Source: Aphrocallistes beatrix (lineage: Eukaryota; Porifera; Hexactinellida; Sceptrulophora; Aphrocallistidae). From it: a stretch of 64,000 nucleotides of DNA. Position numbers and translations under genes: made by a program. Below the pieces are notes generated by a model. It had not been told where the DNA came from. It worked only from the letters and a program-made list of their open reading frames with translations, and did not search any database. The DNA lies in NCBI GenBank assembly GCA_963281255.1, contig OY725489.1, forward strand, positions 2,170,001 to 2,234,000, in the 5' to 3' direction. Shown piece by piece: positions 31,092 to 41,194 of the stretch. The stretch's first letter is position 1, and the number at the start of each line of letters is the position of its first letter.

Positions 31092-31997
31092 CAAGCACGC
31101 TTCGCTTGCTTGCGCTGCGCGGCTTGCGGACACTGTGTGTCCGCAGAGTCGCCCTACGGGCGCCTGAAGTTACTCAATCTAACATATTTGGGAATTTTTC
31201 CTATATATAAATATCGTAAACAAAGGTCAACGAATAATTTCTCATATGGATCCGAAAATATAATATTCGAAATCTACACCCCTGAAAACCCCATGTTACC
31301 CGTTGAAAGCAAGTTTCCAGCATATTTTTGAGATGTTTACTTTATGTATCTATTGTAAACAAAAGTAAACAAATAATTTATCATATACATCTGAAAATAT
31401 GATATTCGAAATCTACGCCCCTGAAAACCCCATGTCAACCGTTGGAAGCTAGTCTCTAGCCTATTTTTGTAATTTGTTTACTTTATGTATCTATTGCAAA
31501 CAAAAGTAAACAAATAATTTATCATATAGATCTGAAAATATGATATTCGAAATCTACACCCCTGAAAACCCCATGTCACCCGTTGGAAGCTAGTCTCTAG
31601 CATTATTTTCAAAATTAAAATATGTATATAAAGGTGTGAAAATATGCACATAATCTTTTTTATTGCCATACACTATAATACATTTAAGATATCAAACATA
31701 AGTTGCTTTGAAGTATTAATAACAATGACGATCTATTTATTGTACTGTCGTACTTGTACAATGATTTTTATTGTGATAGTGTAGTCATATATTTTGTATA
31801 GAAAAGGTGTGAAAAATTGTTTTCCATTTTTTTTGCAGAGGTGTGGAAATTTCGCTTAGACCTTAGAACTTAATCCTAGATTCATCATTTGACACCTACA
31901 TGCCAATTCTCGTATTTCTACGACCTGCCAATTCTTCAATCAATTCGGACAAACAAACAAACAAACAATAAAAAATCCTAGCATTTTAATATATAAG

Positions 31998-32028
<31 letters not shown>

Positions 32029-32064
32029 AACAAACAAACAATAATCGAGTTTTAATAGTAAGGA
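31092..32064 (-). mobile_element. Helitron-like element, E variant, with internal 138-bp tandem repeats
   Basis: The 3' end is at plus-strand left (caagcacgcttcgcttgc; hairpin ttgcggacac / gtgtccgcag). The 5' end is the reverse complement of TCCTTACTATTAAAACTCG, ending at 32064 before T. It shares both ends with the H family, but the middle holds three copies of a roughly 138-bp tandem unit (31195-31612). The near-5' part keeps the H sequence (tgccaattcttcaatcaatt). No coding capacity. Confidence 0.65.
31195..31612 (-). repeat. Tandem repeat, three units of about 138 bp
   Basis: Units contain tatgtatctattgtaaac, the following aaaagtaaacaaataatt, atgatattcgaaatctac, and cctgaaaaccccatgt followed by caaccgttggaagctagt. 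The second and third units are the most alike. Related fragments occur at 17343-17720 and 25448-25599. Confidence 0.8.
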
Positions 32065-32191
32065 TAAGCCAAATTGGTGTAGTGTAACTGCTGCTCCAAT
32101 TACGATGGCACTGATTAGGTTACAATGTTCGAAATTCTGAAGCATTAGCCCAGGAAATGCAAGATAAATGGTGAAGGTTTCTTCATAAGAG

Positions 32192-32509
32192 ATGATGCTC
32201 GTAAATGGAGTTTTCATCTGTGCGAGACATTTCTGGGATGAATATGTACTACTTGACTTCGATTTTCTCAAGCGTGAAGGTAGTGTGAAGAAAGTTTCCA
32301 GAAAACCTGGTCTTCGGAAAATGCCAAGCCCCCATCAATCTAATTTATTGTCCTTGATATTTAAGTGCGAATTGGGACTCCCAATTATCATACACCCTGA
32401 AGAAGCAGCCGAACAAGTCTGCGAGGAAGACGAGGCTATGGGAGAGCATGGAACTGGTGATATGGATTTTAAAGATGGGTTAGATGGACCTAGAACTGCA
32501 GATGAGTAG
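32192..32509 (+). pseudogene. Possible THAP-domain fragment
   Basis: An open frame of 105 codons. Residues about 5-45 (VFICARHFWDEYVLLDFDFL, then EGSVKKVSRKPGLRKMPSP) resemble the second half of a THAP zinc finger, where a C-x2-H pair (here CARH) is followed by a variable stretch and a proline-rich end. The first Cys pair is not in this frame, so the domain is incomplete. The remainder is acidic. It could be a spliced exon or part of a transposon protein; integrase-like fragments follow it. Confidence 0.35.
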
Positions 32510-33260
32510 GATTTGCGAACACCTGATCTCTATTTTCTGTGAACATGTAGCACCTCACATCTTCCAGACAGATAATGGGGATGAATTTACTATTAATCTG
32601 CTGAATACGACACTGCGGAATGGCGGCTACGGCATGGGCGTAGCGACAAAATATTATTTGGGGGAGCTGGATATAGTTTAGGGGGCCATTATTTAGATCA
32701 AATTTCAAATTTCAAAGTGATTTATTTATTTTAGGGGGGGCCGAGTGAAAGTTTGGGAGGCCAGGCCCCCCCATGGATACGGGTACTTCTCACATATAGT
32801 TAAAATATTTTACATTATGTCGAAGCAATCCCGTTGAAAGACCAGACCGCCCCCCGTCCATTGTTAACAAATTCATTGAAGGATGGGTCTATCGTACTAA
32901 ATATTATGCTCACAGATCAGGGGAAGAATGTTGTTGAGTTAGTGGTGCACGAACTGTGCCACGACGGGATTACTAAACGTAACACCCGGAATCCGATGGG
33001 ATGGCCAAAAGACATAACGGCTTCATCAAACAAGTAATACATTGCTTGATGCTCGAACGCCACCTAGAAAAGGGTTCCTGGTTGTCGTTGTTGCCAGAAG
33101 TTACTTTATACTGCAATAAACTAGACAACACGTCGTGTAAAATATCTCCAAACATGTTGACGTTTGGCCGTCAGCCGAGATCGAATTGCTCATTAGCATT
33201 AGTAATACTGCAACAAAGGTTGCAGGGTTATCCAGTCAGTATCTCCAAACAACTGTAAAG
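32484..33260 (+). pseudogene. Integrase core remnants of a retroelement or Ginger-like element
   Basis: Two plus-strand pieces. Near 32535-32625 the reading includes CEHVAPHIFQTDNGDEFTIN, matching the second catalytic Asp region (Q-x-DNG-x-EF) of retroviral-type integrase cores. At 33001-33255 it reads EVTLYCNKLDNTSCKIS then PNMLTFGRQPRS, matching the end of such a core (N-x-L-x-N-x-S-x-SP-x-LTFGR). Between them lies unrelated sequence with G-rich segments (32640-32790), probably a small MITE. No reverse transcriptase, LTR or intact frame is present. Confidence 0.55.
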
Positions 33261-33630
33261 AAGAGGAAATAATTGAATAAATTGTACGAGAAAACCAAGA
33301 ATGCACCCGATCGAGGGCTAAGAAGAAGTATGAAAGAGGCAAGAAAAGATCGAAAATCACTGAATTTGTCAATTCTAAAAATTTTGATGAGTAATGATGA
33401 CGTCATAACAAAGTGATGAGTCATCTGTTTTATCATAGTTACATCATATATGAGGTATGTTAGTATACAGATTCTATTAAAATTTCATCCTTCTATCTCC
33501 TATAATGGCTGTTATGCTCGAATAACTGTATTGCTTAACTTTTAAAAATGCGACAATGACGTCATAATTCCATGATGAGTCGACATTTTCGTCTGAGCTC
33601 AGAACTTAGTGTAGCCATAGCCAAAAGACT

Positions 33631-33667
<37 letters not shown>

Positions 33668-33790
33668 TATAGATATATACAGTAGAACCCCGCGTATTGG
33701 AGCGTCATTCACTTGTCGGGGCACTCCGCCAGAGTTTTTTTCCCTCAAGTAACATACCTTTTGTGCTTGAAAACTTAGTATTTCTCTATA

Positions 33791-35688
33791 ATGGCCGCTA
33801 AGCGTCACCCACTCCCGATAGAGACACGTGCTGAGGTCATTGAACTAAGCAAGGCAGGCAGATTCGAGAGGCAGATCGCCTTGCAGGTTGGAAGTAGTAA
33901 GGGTCAGGTCGGAAGAATTCATAGAGATCATCGTGACAAGATCGAGAATCTCAAGGACGCTCAGGGAAATATTCCGAACAACCTCAAGAAGAGAAAACTT
34001 GTAGACATAACGCCAAAGTACTGTGAGATCGAGAATGCATGCGTGCTTTTTCTTGAGAGAGCCAAAGAGCATAGAAGGTCCAATGCTGCGCACTCTTGCT
34101 CTGCGCGAGGCTGAGAACCGCAACATCCAAGGGTTCTCTGCCTCTGAAGTTTGGCTTGATCGTGTGAAGAGACGACATGGGATTCGCGGAAGGCAACTCA
34201 GTGGCGAGGCGGCATCGGTCAACAAGGTAGTAGTGACAAACTGGATGAAACAGATCCCAGAACTGATCGAAGGTTACGACCAGAAAGATGTTTTTAATTG
34301 TGATGAAACTGGTCTTTACTACAAACAGTCCACATTACTTTCGCTGGTAATGCCCGGTTATTCCTGTCATGGCGGTAAGGCTCAGAAGGAGCGAATCACC
34401 CTACTCATATGCTGCTCTTGGATGGGCGAAAAAGTGAAACCCCTCATCATAGGCAAGTCTGTCAGGCCGAGGTGTCTTCGTGGTGCGGATCTTGACAGCA
34501 TGGCGATTTCCTATAAATACCAGAAAAGTTTGTGGATGAACGGAGACATCTTCTCCTGTTGGATGAACGAATTTGAAACCCTAGTGTTTCAAGCTGGCCG
34601 CAAGGTCTTGCTGTTTATGGACAACGCAACTGTTCACAACAGTGTCGAACTAATGCAACTCAGGGCCGTCAAGGTTGTGTTCTTCCCCAAGAACACAACT
34701 TGTTGCACTCAGCCATGTGATGCTGGTATCATCCAGACTGTAAAGCTTCTCTATCGGAAGCAGCTGTATAACTCCATTCTCAGCACTCTCACGCATGAAG
34801 GTGGGGAAAGAATGTACCCGTACAAGGAAATCAATATTTCAAGGGTGATTGTGTGGCTCTTCCAAGCTTGGCGCGACCTCAAGCCAGCAACCATCATGAA
34901 GTGCTTTGCCCACTGCGGGTTCTCTGAAGCCGGGGAGCTAATTGAGCCACAGCAAGCAGCCCTACAGGGGATGGAGGTATATACTCTCCTCTCGGCTGAG
35001 GAGAAACAGATATACATATTTCCCCCCGTTATGGAGCCAGAAGAACTGTTTGACGTGGTGGTGACTGAGTTGAATGACCAGCTGAATGAAGCTTCTCTTC
35101 AGGCAATTCCACCTATCGAGATCATTAAGCCAGAGGAAGATGTGGCAGAGATTCCAAACAACAAGCAGGTACTGCAGGCCATTGATACAATCCAGAGTTG
35201 CACGCGGGCCGACTTTTCTTATCGGCCCGCGGGCCGTGCGGGCCGAATATAATAGGTTGCGGGCTCTGCGTGCCGGAAATCTTGGCAAGACTCCCCGCGA
35301 TGACAACCGAGACGATATTTTTAATTGTCACGAGGTACTAATTAAGGAATACTTACATAAATGGAACTTTGTTAGTTTCCACTTATTTGTCTTTGCAGAA
35401 ACTCACTCCCATAAAAGGATTCCCTAAGTTTCTCTCCATAGTTAGTAACTAACAAAGTGGGCCAAAAATATTTATGAGGGCTATTTGCGTGCCGAAAAAT
35501 TTAGTGCGGGCCGCGGTTACAAATTTCGGACCGCGTGCAACTCTGAGCTGTACGCTGCTGGTCGTGGAGACGACGAAGTGCTGGGAGGAAACTTCAACCT
35601 CGCGTGGTATGAGCAAGTTGTCGAGGATAGAGCGTATATGGAGGGGAGGCAAACCACCGTGGACGATTTTTTCAAGAAAACGAATTAG
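33791..35688 (+). pseudogene. pogo/Tigger transposase, frameshifted and split by a MITE
   Basis: ATG at 33791 begins MAAKRHPLPIETRAEVIEL, the first helix-turn-helix (psq/CENP-B N type). A frame change between 34020 and 34114 leads to the long frame 34023-35252, which has a CENP-B-type second DNA-binding region (NRNIQGFSASEVWLDRVK), the first catalytic Asp in FNCDETGLYYK, the second in LLFMDNATVHNSVEL and the third in CTQPCDAGIIQTVK (DDD triad complete). After residue QAIDTIQ the MITE at 35192 intervenes. The C-terminus resumes at 35549 and ends GRQTTVDDFFKKTN at 35688. That QTTVDDFF segment resembles a PCNA-interacting (PIP) box; PIP-like motifs are known in pogo-family transposases. One frameshift and one insertion separate it from an intact gene. 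Confidence 0.85.
35192..35546. mobile_element. GC-rich MITE, ends CAGAGTTGCACGCGG
   Basis: Left CAGAGTTGCACGCGGGCCGA and right TCGGACCGCGTGCAACTCTG are inverted with one mismatch. Inside, the left arm holds further palindromic ggcccgcgggcc sequence. The middle is AT-rich and non-coding. No clear target duplication was found. It cuts the C-terminal coding region of the pogo transposase, so it is younger than that element. Confidence 0.75.
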
Positions 35689-35970
35689 TAGATCTTATAA
35701 CGTTATGACTCTCCTAGTGCAAGTAGAATTATGTAAAATGTGAAGTGATAATGTGTAGTATTGTGCATAATTATCAGTCTGTGTCTGGTTGTGTTGTGTA
35801 GGTTGTAACCTGATTATTTTCACAAAAGTATATTATAATTTTCCCAGAATCCCGCTTATCGGGGCACTCCCTCGTATCGGGTCGCATTGTGCTTGGATGG
35901 AGGTGCCCCGATACGCGGGGTTCTACTGTATACACATACACACACATTAAACGAGTTTTAATAGTAAGGA

Positions 35971-36682
35971 TTCATTACATTTCATTAAATTTCAGCAAAA
36001 TATAGATATCCTATACAGTTTGCATTTTGCATATTAGACTTGAAGTAATATATGGTTAAACACCGTGAGTAGGCTCTAAGTTACGTGGGCTGTCTAAACC
36101 CATTCATATTGGTTGTGTAATTGTATGAATGAAAAATAATATTTAAATATTAAAATCACGCTATCTCACAACTGCTATCTCACACTTGCATTTGGTAACG
36201 TGTTAAATCCAGAACAATAGATATCTATTTGCATTACAAAGTGTAAAGTGAATAATTAATTTTCAAAAATGATACTTTTTAGAAAAAATCTACAAATGCA
36301 AAAGGTGTCAAAATTGTCTTATGCACGTCATTTGACCAAGATTTGATGGGGTTGCAATCATCAATTAAGTGTTGAAAACCTTGTTTGAAGCTTCGAAGGT
36401 TTTGGCATTTAGATTCGAATCAAAAATCGTATAGTAACTTCGTCTGCCCATAAACATTCCACACCTTTTTCTCCAAATTTTATTAGTTTCACACTTTGGT
36501 ATTCTCAAAACCCATTATGGAGGACAAAACAAGAAAACAGAAATAAGGAGGAGGGACTCATTTCAGTTGGCTACTAATATAGTAATCGTCGGCAATTGTC
36601 GAGAATACGTATGTATGAAAATATATTTTTATCTAGGTAGTACTCTATAATAATCGATCTCTAGTCGATTAATGTTATCATA
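35971..36682. other. AT-rich stretch, nothing recognised
   Basis: No gene, terminus or tandem repeat was identified. Confidence 0.4.
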
Positions 36683-36690
36683 GTCCTGAT

Positions 36691-37331
36691 CAAGGTTGTG
36701 TCAAACTCAATTATTTGAATTATTTTTTTGCAATATTGCATCTGATCATTTACATAAAACACACCAGATCAATCAATTCAATCATTTGCGCTTATTCAGA
36801 TCGTTCAGCTCATTCATTTTAATTATTCAATTCAATTCAAATCAATCAATTCAAATCAATTCAATTCAAATCAATTCAAATCAATTCAATTTAATTCAAT
36901 TCAGATACCGTAGATAATTTTTAGCCCCATTTAGCATTTAGCCCATGAAGAAAAATAAATGTTTTACAATACATATGCAAGAGAGCTTTCGATAAATATA
37001 ACCGCACGAGTGAACCAAGAAATTTAGAACCTTCTTTTTGGAGGGGGATGGTTCGAGGACAACTATTCGAGTATATACGGTCATTCAAATAAAAATCAAT
37101 TCAGATAACTCGAATCAATTATAATCAGTTCAAATTAATTCAATTCAAATCAAATCAAATCAATTCAATTCAATTAATTTAAATGAAATTTCAGATCATT
37201 CAGATCATTTTATTTCATCCAATGATAACATTCAGATCAATCAACTCAATCATTTTCTTATTTACCAACTCAATCAAATCAAATCAAAAAATGAAGTTTT
37301 TTTCAAATCAAATTGATTTGACTCAACCTTG
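36691..37331. mobile_element. hAT-type MITE filled with (AATCAATTC)-like simple repeat
   Basis: The ends CAAGGTTGTGTCAAACTC and TTTGACTCAACCTTG are inverted and flanked by a perfect 8-bp duplication GTCCTGAT (36683-36690, 37332-37339). The interior has two blocks of aatcaattcaaatcaattc repeats (about 36765-36905 and 37080-37310) with about 170 bp of unique sequence between. It resembles the MITEs at 16154 and 18398 in plan but has different ends. Confidence 0.88.
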
Positions 37332-37442
37332 GTCCTGATACATACTACTAGCGTGATCCACCATTGTTGCACTTCAAAATGATTGAAAACCCAAGTTGAC
37401 TCGTATATGCACAATTGAAAAATAACATTTCTGTTGTCGCAG

Positions 37443-37556
37443 TTCATATGGTTTTCGACGCCAGGTCATGGCAAGTCTGCCAGTGGCCCAGACAAGACCC
37501 TAGCTAAGCCCATGGACAAACACCTTATCTGCCGTAACTGTAAAAATAAAATTTAA
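37443..37556 (+). CDS. Candidate terminal exon, unidentified protein
   Basis: A good acceptor (aacatttctgttgtcgcag, ending 37442) precedes 37 open codons and TAA. The peptide begins FIWFSTPGHGKSASGPDK, continues TLAKPMDKHLICR and ends NCKNKI. The GC content stands out against the AT-rich surroundings. Alternatively a donor (gtaact at 37534) ends the exon after LIC. No family is recognised, and no partner exon was found. Confidence 0.3.
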   Translation, partial: FIWFSTPGHGKSASGPDKTLAKPMDKHLICRNCKNKI

Positions 37557-37685
37557 TGCAATGTGGGACCATTGTGGCAGTTTAAAACATGTCAATATTT
37601 AGTCAAAACCCGGGATATCCCGCTACTATGATGTCTCTTACCGCATATTAGTAACAAACTAAAACTAGATTAATGTTTATATATA

Positions 37686-38435
37686 CAGGGTAGTTCTGTC
37701 CCAAGCTTCATTAGGTATAAAAATTTTTATACTCAAACAGTCTTAGTTATTATGGTCTTTAGAAATTGTAATTTAAATATTCTCAATGATTTTATAAGAT
37801 TTTTCGAGTCTAAGAACTGGAACCGTGTTTTGTGGAAAAAATATCTGTCCTGACTCGCAGCGAAATTCGAGAATCAGGGTCACTGCTTCTGTAAAAAATG
37901 TCTCTATAATCGATGTTCCATGACGATTTAGCACCAGATACCTTTCATTCATCATGGAAATATTTACAAATCCATTAAATGCTTTATCAGAAACTAAGAT
38001 AAAAGTATTATTTAACGAGTTCAAATTAGGTACATTTTGAAAAATCACCAAAAATGACACTTTTTTTCACATCACTGAAAATCTGATCCAAATGGTTCTC
38101 AATATACACTGATCTAAACGTACTATATTTCCACAAATTTAGAGTGTTCGAGGAAAATGTGAGAGCTAATTTGTCGTAGAATTTAGATACTCTAGAAAGA
38201 TAATTTGAAAAGTAGTGGGCCCTGATTCTCGTTTTTCACTGCGAGTCAGGACACATTTTTTCTCGACAAAACTCACAATACAAAACACAGTTCCTGGTCT
38301 TAGATTCGAAAAATATTTTGAAGTCATTGAGAATATTTAAATCACAATCTCTAAAGACAATAATAACTAATATTGTTTGAGTATAAGAAATTTTATACCT
38401 AATAAAGCTTGGGACAGAACGTATGGGTCACCCTG
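37686..38435. mobile_element. Tc1/mariner-type MITE (750 bp)
   Basis: Inverted ends CAGGGTAGTTCTGTCCCAAG and CTTGGGACAGAACGTATG-GGTCACCCTG lie between TA dinucleotides, and the pairing extends inward to tatactcaaacag / attgtttgagtata and further (tcgcagcgaaattcgagaatca against tgattctcgtttttcactgcga). The element is largely palindromic. The minus-strand frame inside is not a recognised protein. Confidence 0.82.
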
Positions 38436-38457
38436 TATACGTATATATATATATATA

Positions 38458-38900
38458 CAGTCGAACCTGCTATAACGGCCACTCTATATAACGGTCACCT
38501 GTCTATAGCGGTCATCAATGAACAGTCCCGTCCGAAATTCCATAATATTGAACCTGTGTATAGCGGTCACCTGCTCAACGCGGCCAGCGGCCACCCGTTT
38601 GTAGTCCCTTACTGACCCTAAAACTGTGTATAGCGGCCATCACCTGCCTATAACGGCCATCACCTTTTACCTTTTCATGTGTTTTTTTCAATACATGAAA
38701 AGGTAAAAGGTGATGGACTGCTACGAACGATAAACAAGTTTCTTGGAATTACAAGTAATAGATTTCTAAAAACTTGATATTTATTGCACTACGTTGATAC
38801 CTTTGGGGATTAAGACAATCACTTGTATATAACGGTCACCTGTGTATAACGGCCAATTTTGTCCAGTCCCTTGGGTGGCCGTTATATACAGGTTCCACTG
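38458..38900. mobile_element. Tigger-like MITE with TATAACGGCCA repeats
   Basis: Ends CAGTCGAACCTGCTATAACG and CGTTATATACAGGTTCCACTG lie between TA dinucleotides. Six or more copies of ctatataacggtcacc / tgtatagcggtcacc are arranged in both subterminal regions, and an internal inverted pair (caccttttaccttttcat / atgaaaaggtaaaaggtg) lies near 38661-38714. The ends have the pogo/Tigger style but differ from the element at 33680. No coding capacity. Confidence 0.85.
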
Positions 38901-39120
38901 TATATATATAATGAATTGATTGAGGAAACTGCAAGGCATAGAAAGCTGATTTTTGGCACGTTGGAGTCTTTTAGCTGTGGCTCCACTAAGCTCTGACCTC
39001 AGACGAAAAAATCGACTTATCATGGAATATGACGTCAATGTCACCTATGTGAACCCAGGCGCCCAGCGGTGAACGCAAATTGTCCTCAGCCGCGCAGCGG
39101 AAGCGAGCGAAGCGCGCTTG
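38901..39120 (+). mobile_element. H repeat, internally deleted
   Basis: It begins in (TA)n next to the MITE above (atgaattgattgaggaaac) and ends agcgcgcttg at 39120. About half of the body, between tgtcacctatgtgaacc and the GC-rich end, is missing. Confidence 0.75.
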
Positions 39121-39595
39121 TATATATTGTATCATAGCCTACTCTGATGATGCCTCACAGTAGACAGAAAATTACGGACTATGAATGAAGTAGTAGCCGA
39201 TTGAAATAATTCATGATTAGCCTAATATCGTTGCCGAATGCAGAATAGACCTTAAGAATACAATACCAATATATATAAACATGATGTTAGAGTACATACA
39301 TTTAATATCCACGAATAACAGAAACGTCTAAGCATACGTATAGATCTGTAGCCTTACTTTTAGTAACTACAACTTTCCGATTTGTTAAATGTAAATACAA
39401 GCATTCATTTAGAGGAGATGTTGATGCAATAGGAGATGTACACAATGAGAATTTTCTAGGAATAATAGAACATAGCCTACTGTATATAAGGCCAGTAACT
39501 TGCCGATTTGGGACTAGGGATGCGGTAGAAGATGGTTGAATTAATATTTTAGGTAAAGTGTTTTTATTATAAAGTTTTTCGCATAGAACTGAGAT
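39121..39595. other. Stretch without recognised gene
   Basis: AT-rich. A dispersed repeat starts at about 39600 (ttcatggaatgttgctac ... gtgttgctatgg) and is seen again inverted at about 59848-59925. Confidence 0.4.
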
Positions 39596-39689
39596 GTGAA
39601 TGAGTTAATACGAAAAATTTCGAATTTTTTCATGGAATGTTGCTACATTCCAGTGTTGCTATGGAAAAGTTTGGTCAGTGAAATTCTAT

Positions 39690-40020
39690 ATCTTAAGAAA
39701 ATACATATTGCTAACCTTTGTGATCATTCATTAAATCCCCTCTCACTTTTCAACACGATCCGGATGATGAAACTGGAAGGAATCTTTCCAAATACTTGTA
39801 TCGGATTACGAATTTTCTTGACCTTACTTGTCACTATTGCTACAGCAGAACGCTCGTTCAGTAAACTTAAGTTGATTAAAAACTATTTGCGAAGTGTCAC
39901 AAAGCAAACTGGTTGGTTGAGCTTTACTAAGTATTGAAAGTGAGTTAGCAAGAACAATTGATTTCAACTCAGTTATTGACAACTTTGCTATGATAAAGGC
40001 TCGAAGATGTACTTTTATTT
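39690..40020 (+). pseudogene. hAT transposase C-terminal remnant (ZMYM1-like)
   Basis: The frame contains IFPNTCIGLRIFLTLLVTI, then TAERSFSKLKLIKNYLRS, the C-terminal dimerisation segment of ZMYM1-like hAT transposases. A frame change near 39915 is followed by ALLSIESELARTIDFNSVID in the next phase, the usual ending. The upstream part of the frame (39596-39690) belongs to a different dispersed repeat. Nothing of the catalytic core remains. Confidence 0.75.
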
Positions 40021-40044
40021 AATTTTGTTTTTCATAATTAAGTA

Positions 40045-40522
40045 CACTGCCCTACAAAAAGTATTCGTACACCTCAATATTTCCCATTAATATAGTACTA
40101 AAATGGCTATATTAAAGAATGATCATACAGTTAAAATAAAAGAGATATAGTATATTTGATTTCAGATTCGTATTCCACGCATTTGAATTACCTATTTTCG
40201 AAGTTTCAAATCAATTGCTAATTGACAAGGTTAAAATTCCCGACCTGTGCCACCATGTACCACTTTTCTAGAGTCTCAACCACTGTAGCAGATGGTGATA
40301 GGTGACACAGGGTAGCACGGGATGATAAACTTCGGCATAGTTAAAACTTTAAATTGATTTGAAAACTCTAAAATAGGTAATTCAAATGCGTAGAATACGA
40401 ATCTGAATTCAAATATACTGTATCTCGTCTAGTTTAACTGCATGACAGTTCAGTAATATACGCATTTAGTACTATTTTAATGGGAAATATTGAGGTGTAC
40501 GAATACTTTTGGTAGGGTAGTG
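40045..40522. mobile_element. Tc1-type MITE (478 bp)
   Basis: Inverted ends CACTGCCCTACAAAAAGTAT and ATACTTTTGGTAGGGTAGTG lie between TA dinucleotides. Pairing extends at least 50 bp inward (gtacacctcaatatttcccat) and most of the element is self-complementary. Non-coding. Confidence 0.88.
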
Positions 40523-40564
40523 TATATTTACTATTTAGATGATGTAATAGAAAGACTATTTATA

Positions 40565-40815
40565 TGATCAAAACTTACTAGATAGAAACTTCACAATTCT
40601 ATTTTTAGAGTTTTTGTCGCAACACGAAATTCTGGAAAACTGACTTCAGAACATTTTCCTTATCACCCTGATTTCTTGCATAATATTCATCTTCAGCTGC
40701 TCCTGTGTTCGAGGCTTGTTCTTGTAAATCTTGTCCTTCAAATAATTCCATAAGAAGAAATCTGAGAGGCTTAGTTAGGTCGGGAGAGTAAGGGGTCCAC
40801 CCGATGAACGTCTGT
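40565..40815 (-). pseudogene. Mariner/IS630-type transposase 3' fragment
   Basis: On the minus strand the reading SLSDFFLWNYLKDKIYKNK, then PRTQEQLKMNIMQEI matches the region after the third catalytic residue in insect-type mariner relatives (DFFLWG-x-LKD-x-VY-x-x-x-PRT-x-x-x-L). The SPDL motif just upstream is frame-damaged. No termini were found. Confidence 0.6.
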
Positions 40816-41194
40816 CTTCATGCTGACGACGCGACTTGTGAGAATTGAGTAAATCAAGGGAGGATTTAGCAAGTTTGGGGGCCGCCCCCATCTTGTTGAA
40901 ACCACACCCTCTTGTGAAGCTCTGGATACTGAGTCCGGAGTTCTTTCCAAAACAGCTCTAGTACAGCGATGTACCGTATACTATGTTGTTTGTTATAGCC
41001 TTCCCATTTTCCTCGAAGTAGGTGTTCTATTTATCCGAAAGTACACCTACACATCTAGTGTAAGGGCCTGTTTGCCACAATATGTGGCTTCTTTGTGCAC
41101 AAGAAAATGTTTTATTCAATAATCAAAGATTTAATGGGGTGTTTTGTTATTTATTTTTCCTGAATTCATCGATTATGGCATTGAAGTAATCGAT

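Larger units (their letters stand above)
33680..35928 (+). mobile_element. pogo/Tigger-type element
   Basis: The inverted termini are CAGTAGAACCCCGCGTATTG at 33680 and the inverse (gatacgcggggttctactg) ending at 35928, with TA on each side. It is inserted in the (TA)n of an H copy. A second inverted pair, ggggcactccgcc / tcggggcactccctcg, lies within the ends. It carries one transposase gene on the plus strand and a nested GC-rich MITE at 35192-35546. At 2.25 kb it is typical for the family. Confidence 0.92.
33343..35970 (-). mobile_element. H repeat split by a pogo/Tigger element
   Basis: The body runs from about 33343 (gatcgaaaatcactgaat) to 33632, then (TA)n. It continues after the pogo element with the 5' end, ending at 35970 (reverse complement of TCCTTACTATTAAAAC). 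The hairpin end is missing at plus-strand left. CRE sites are seen near 33400 and 33556. Confidence 0.75.

Noticed and set aside
36696-36917. Frame with Asn/Gln/Ile-rich repeat peptide
   Set aside because: Product of the AATCAATTC simple repeat inside a MITE.
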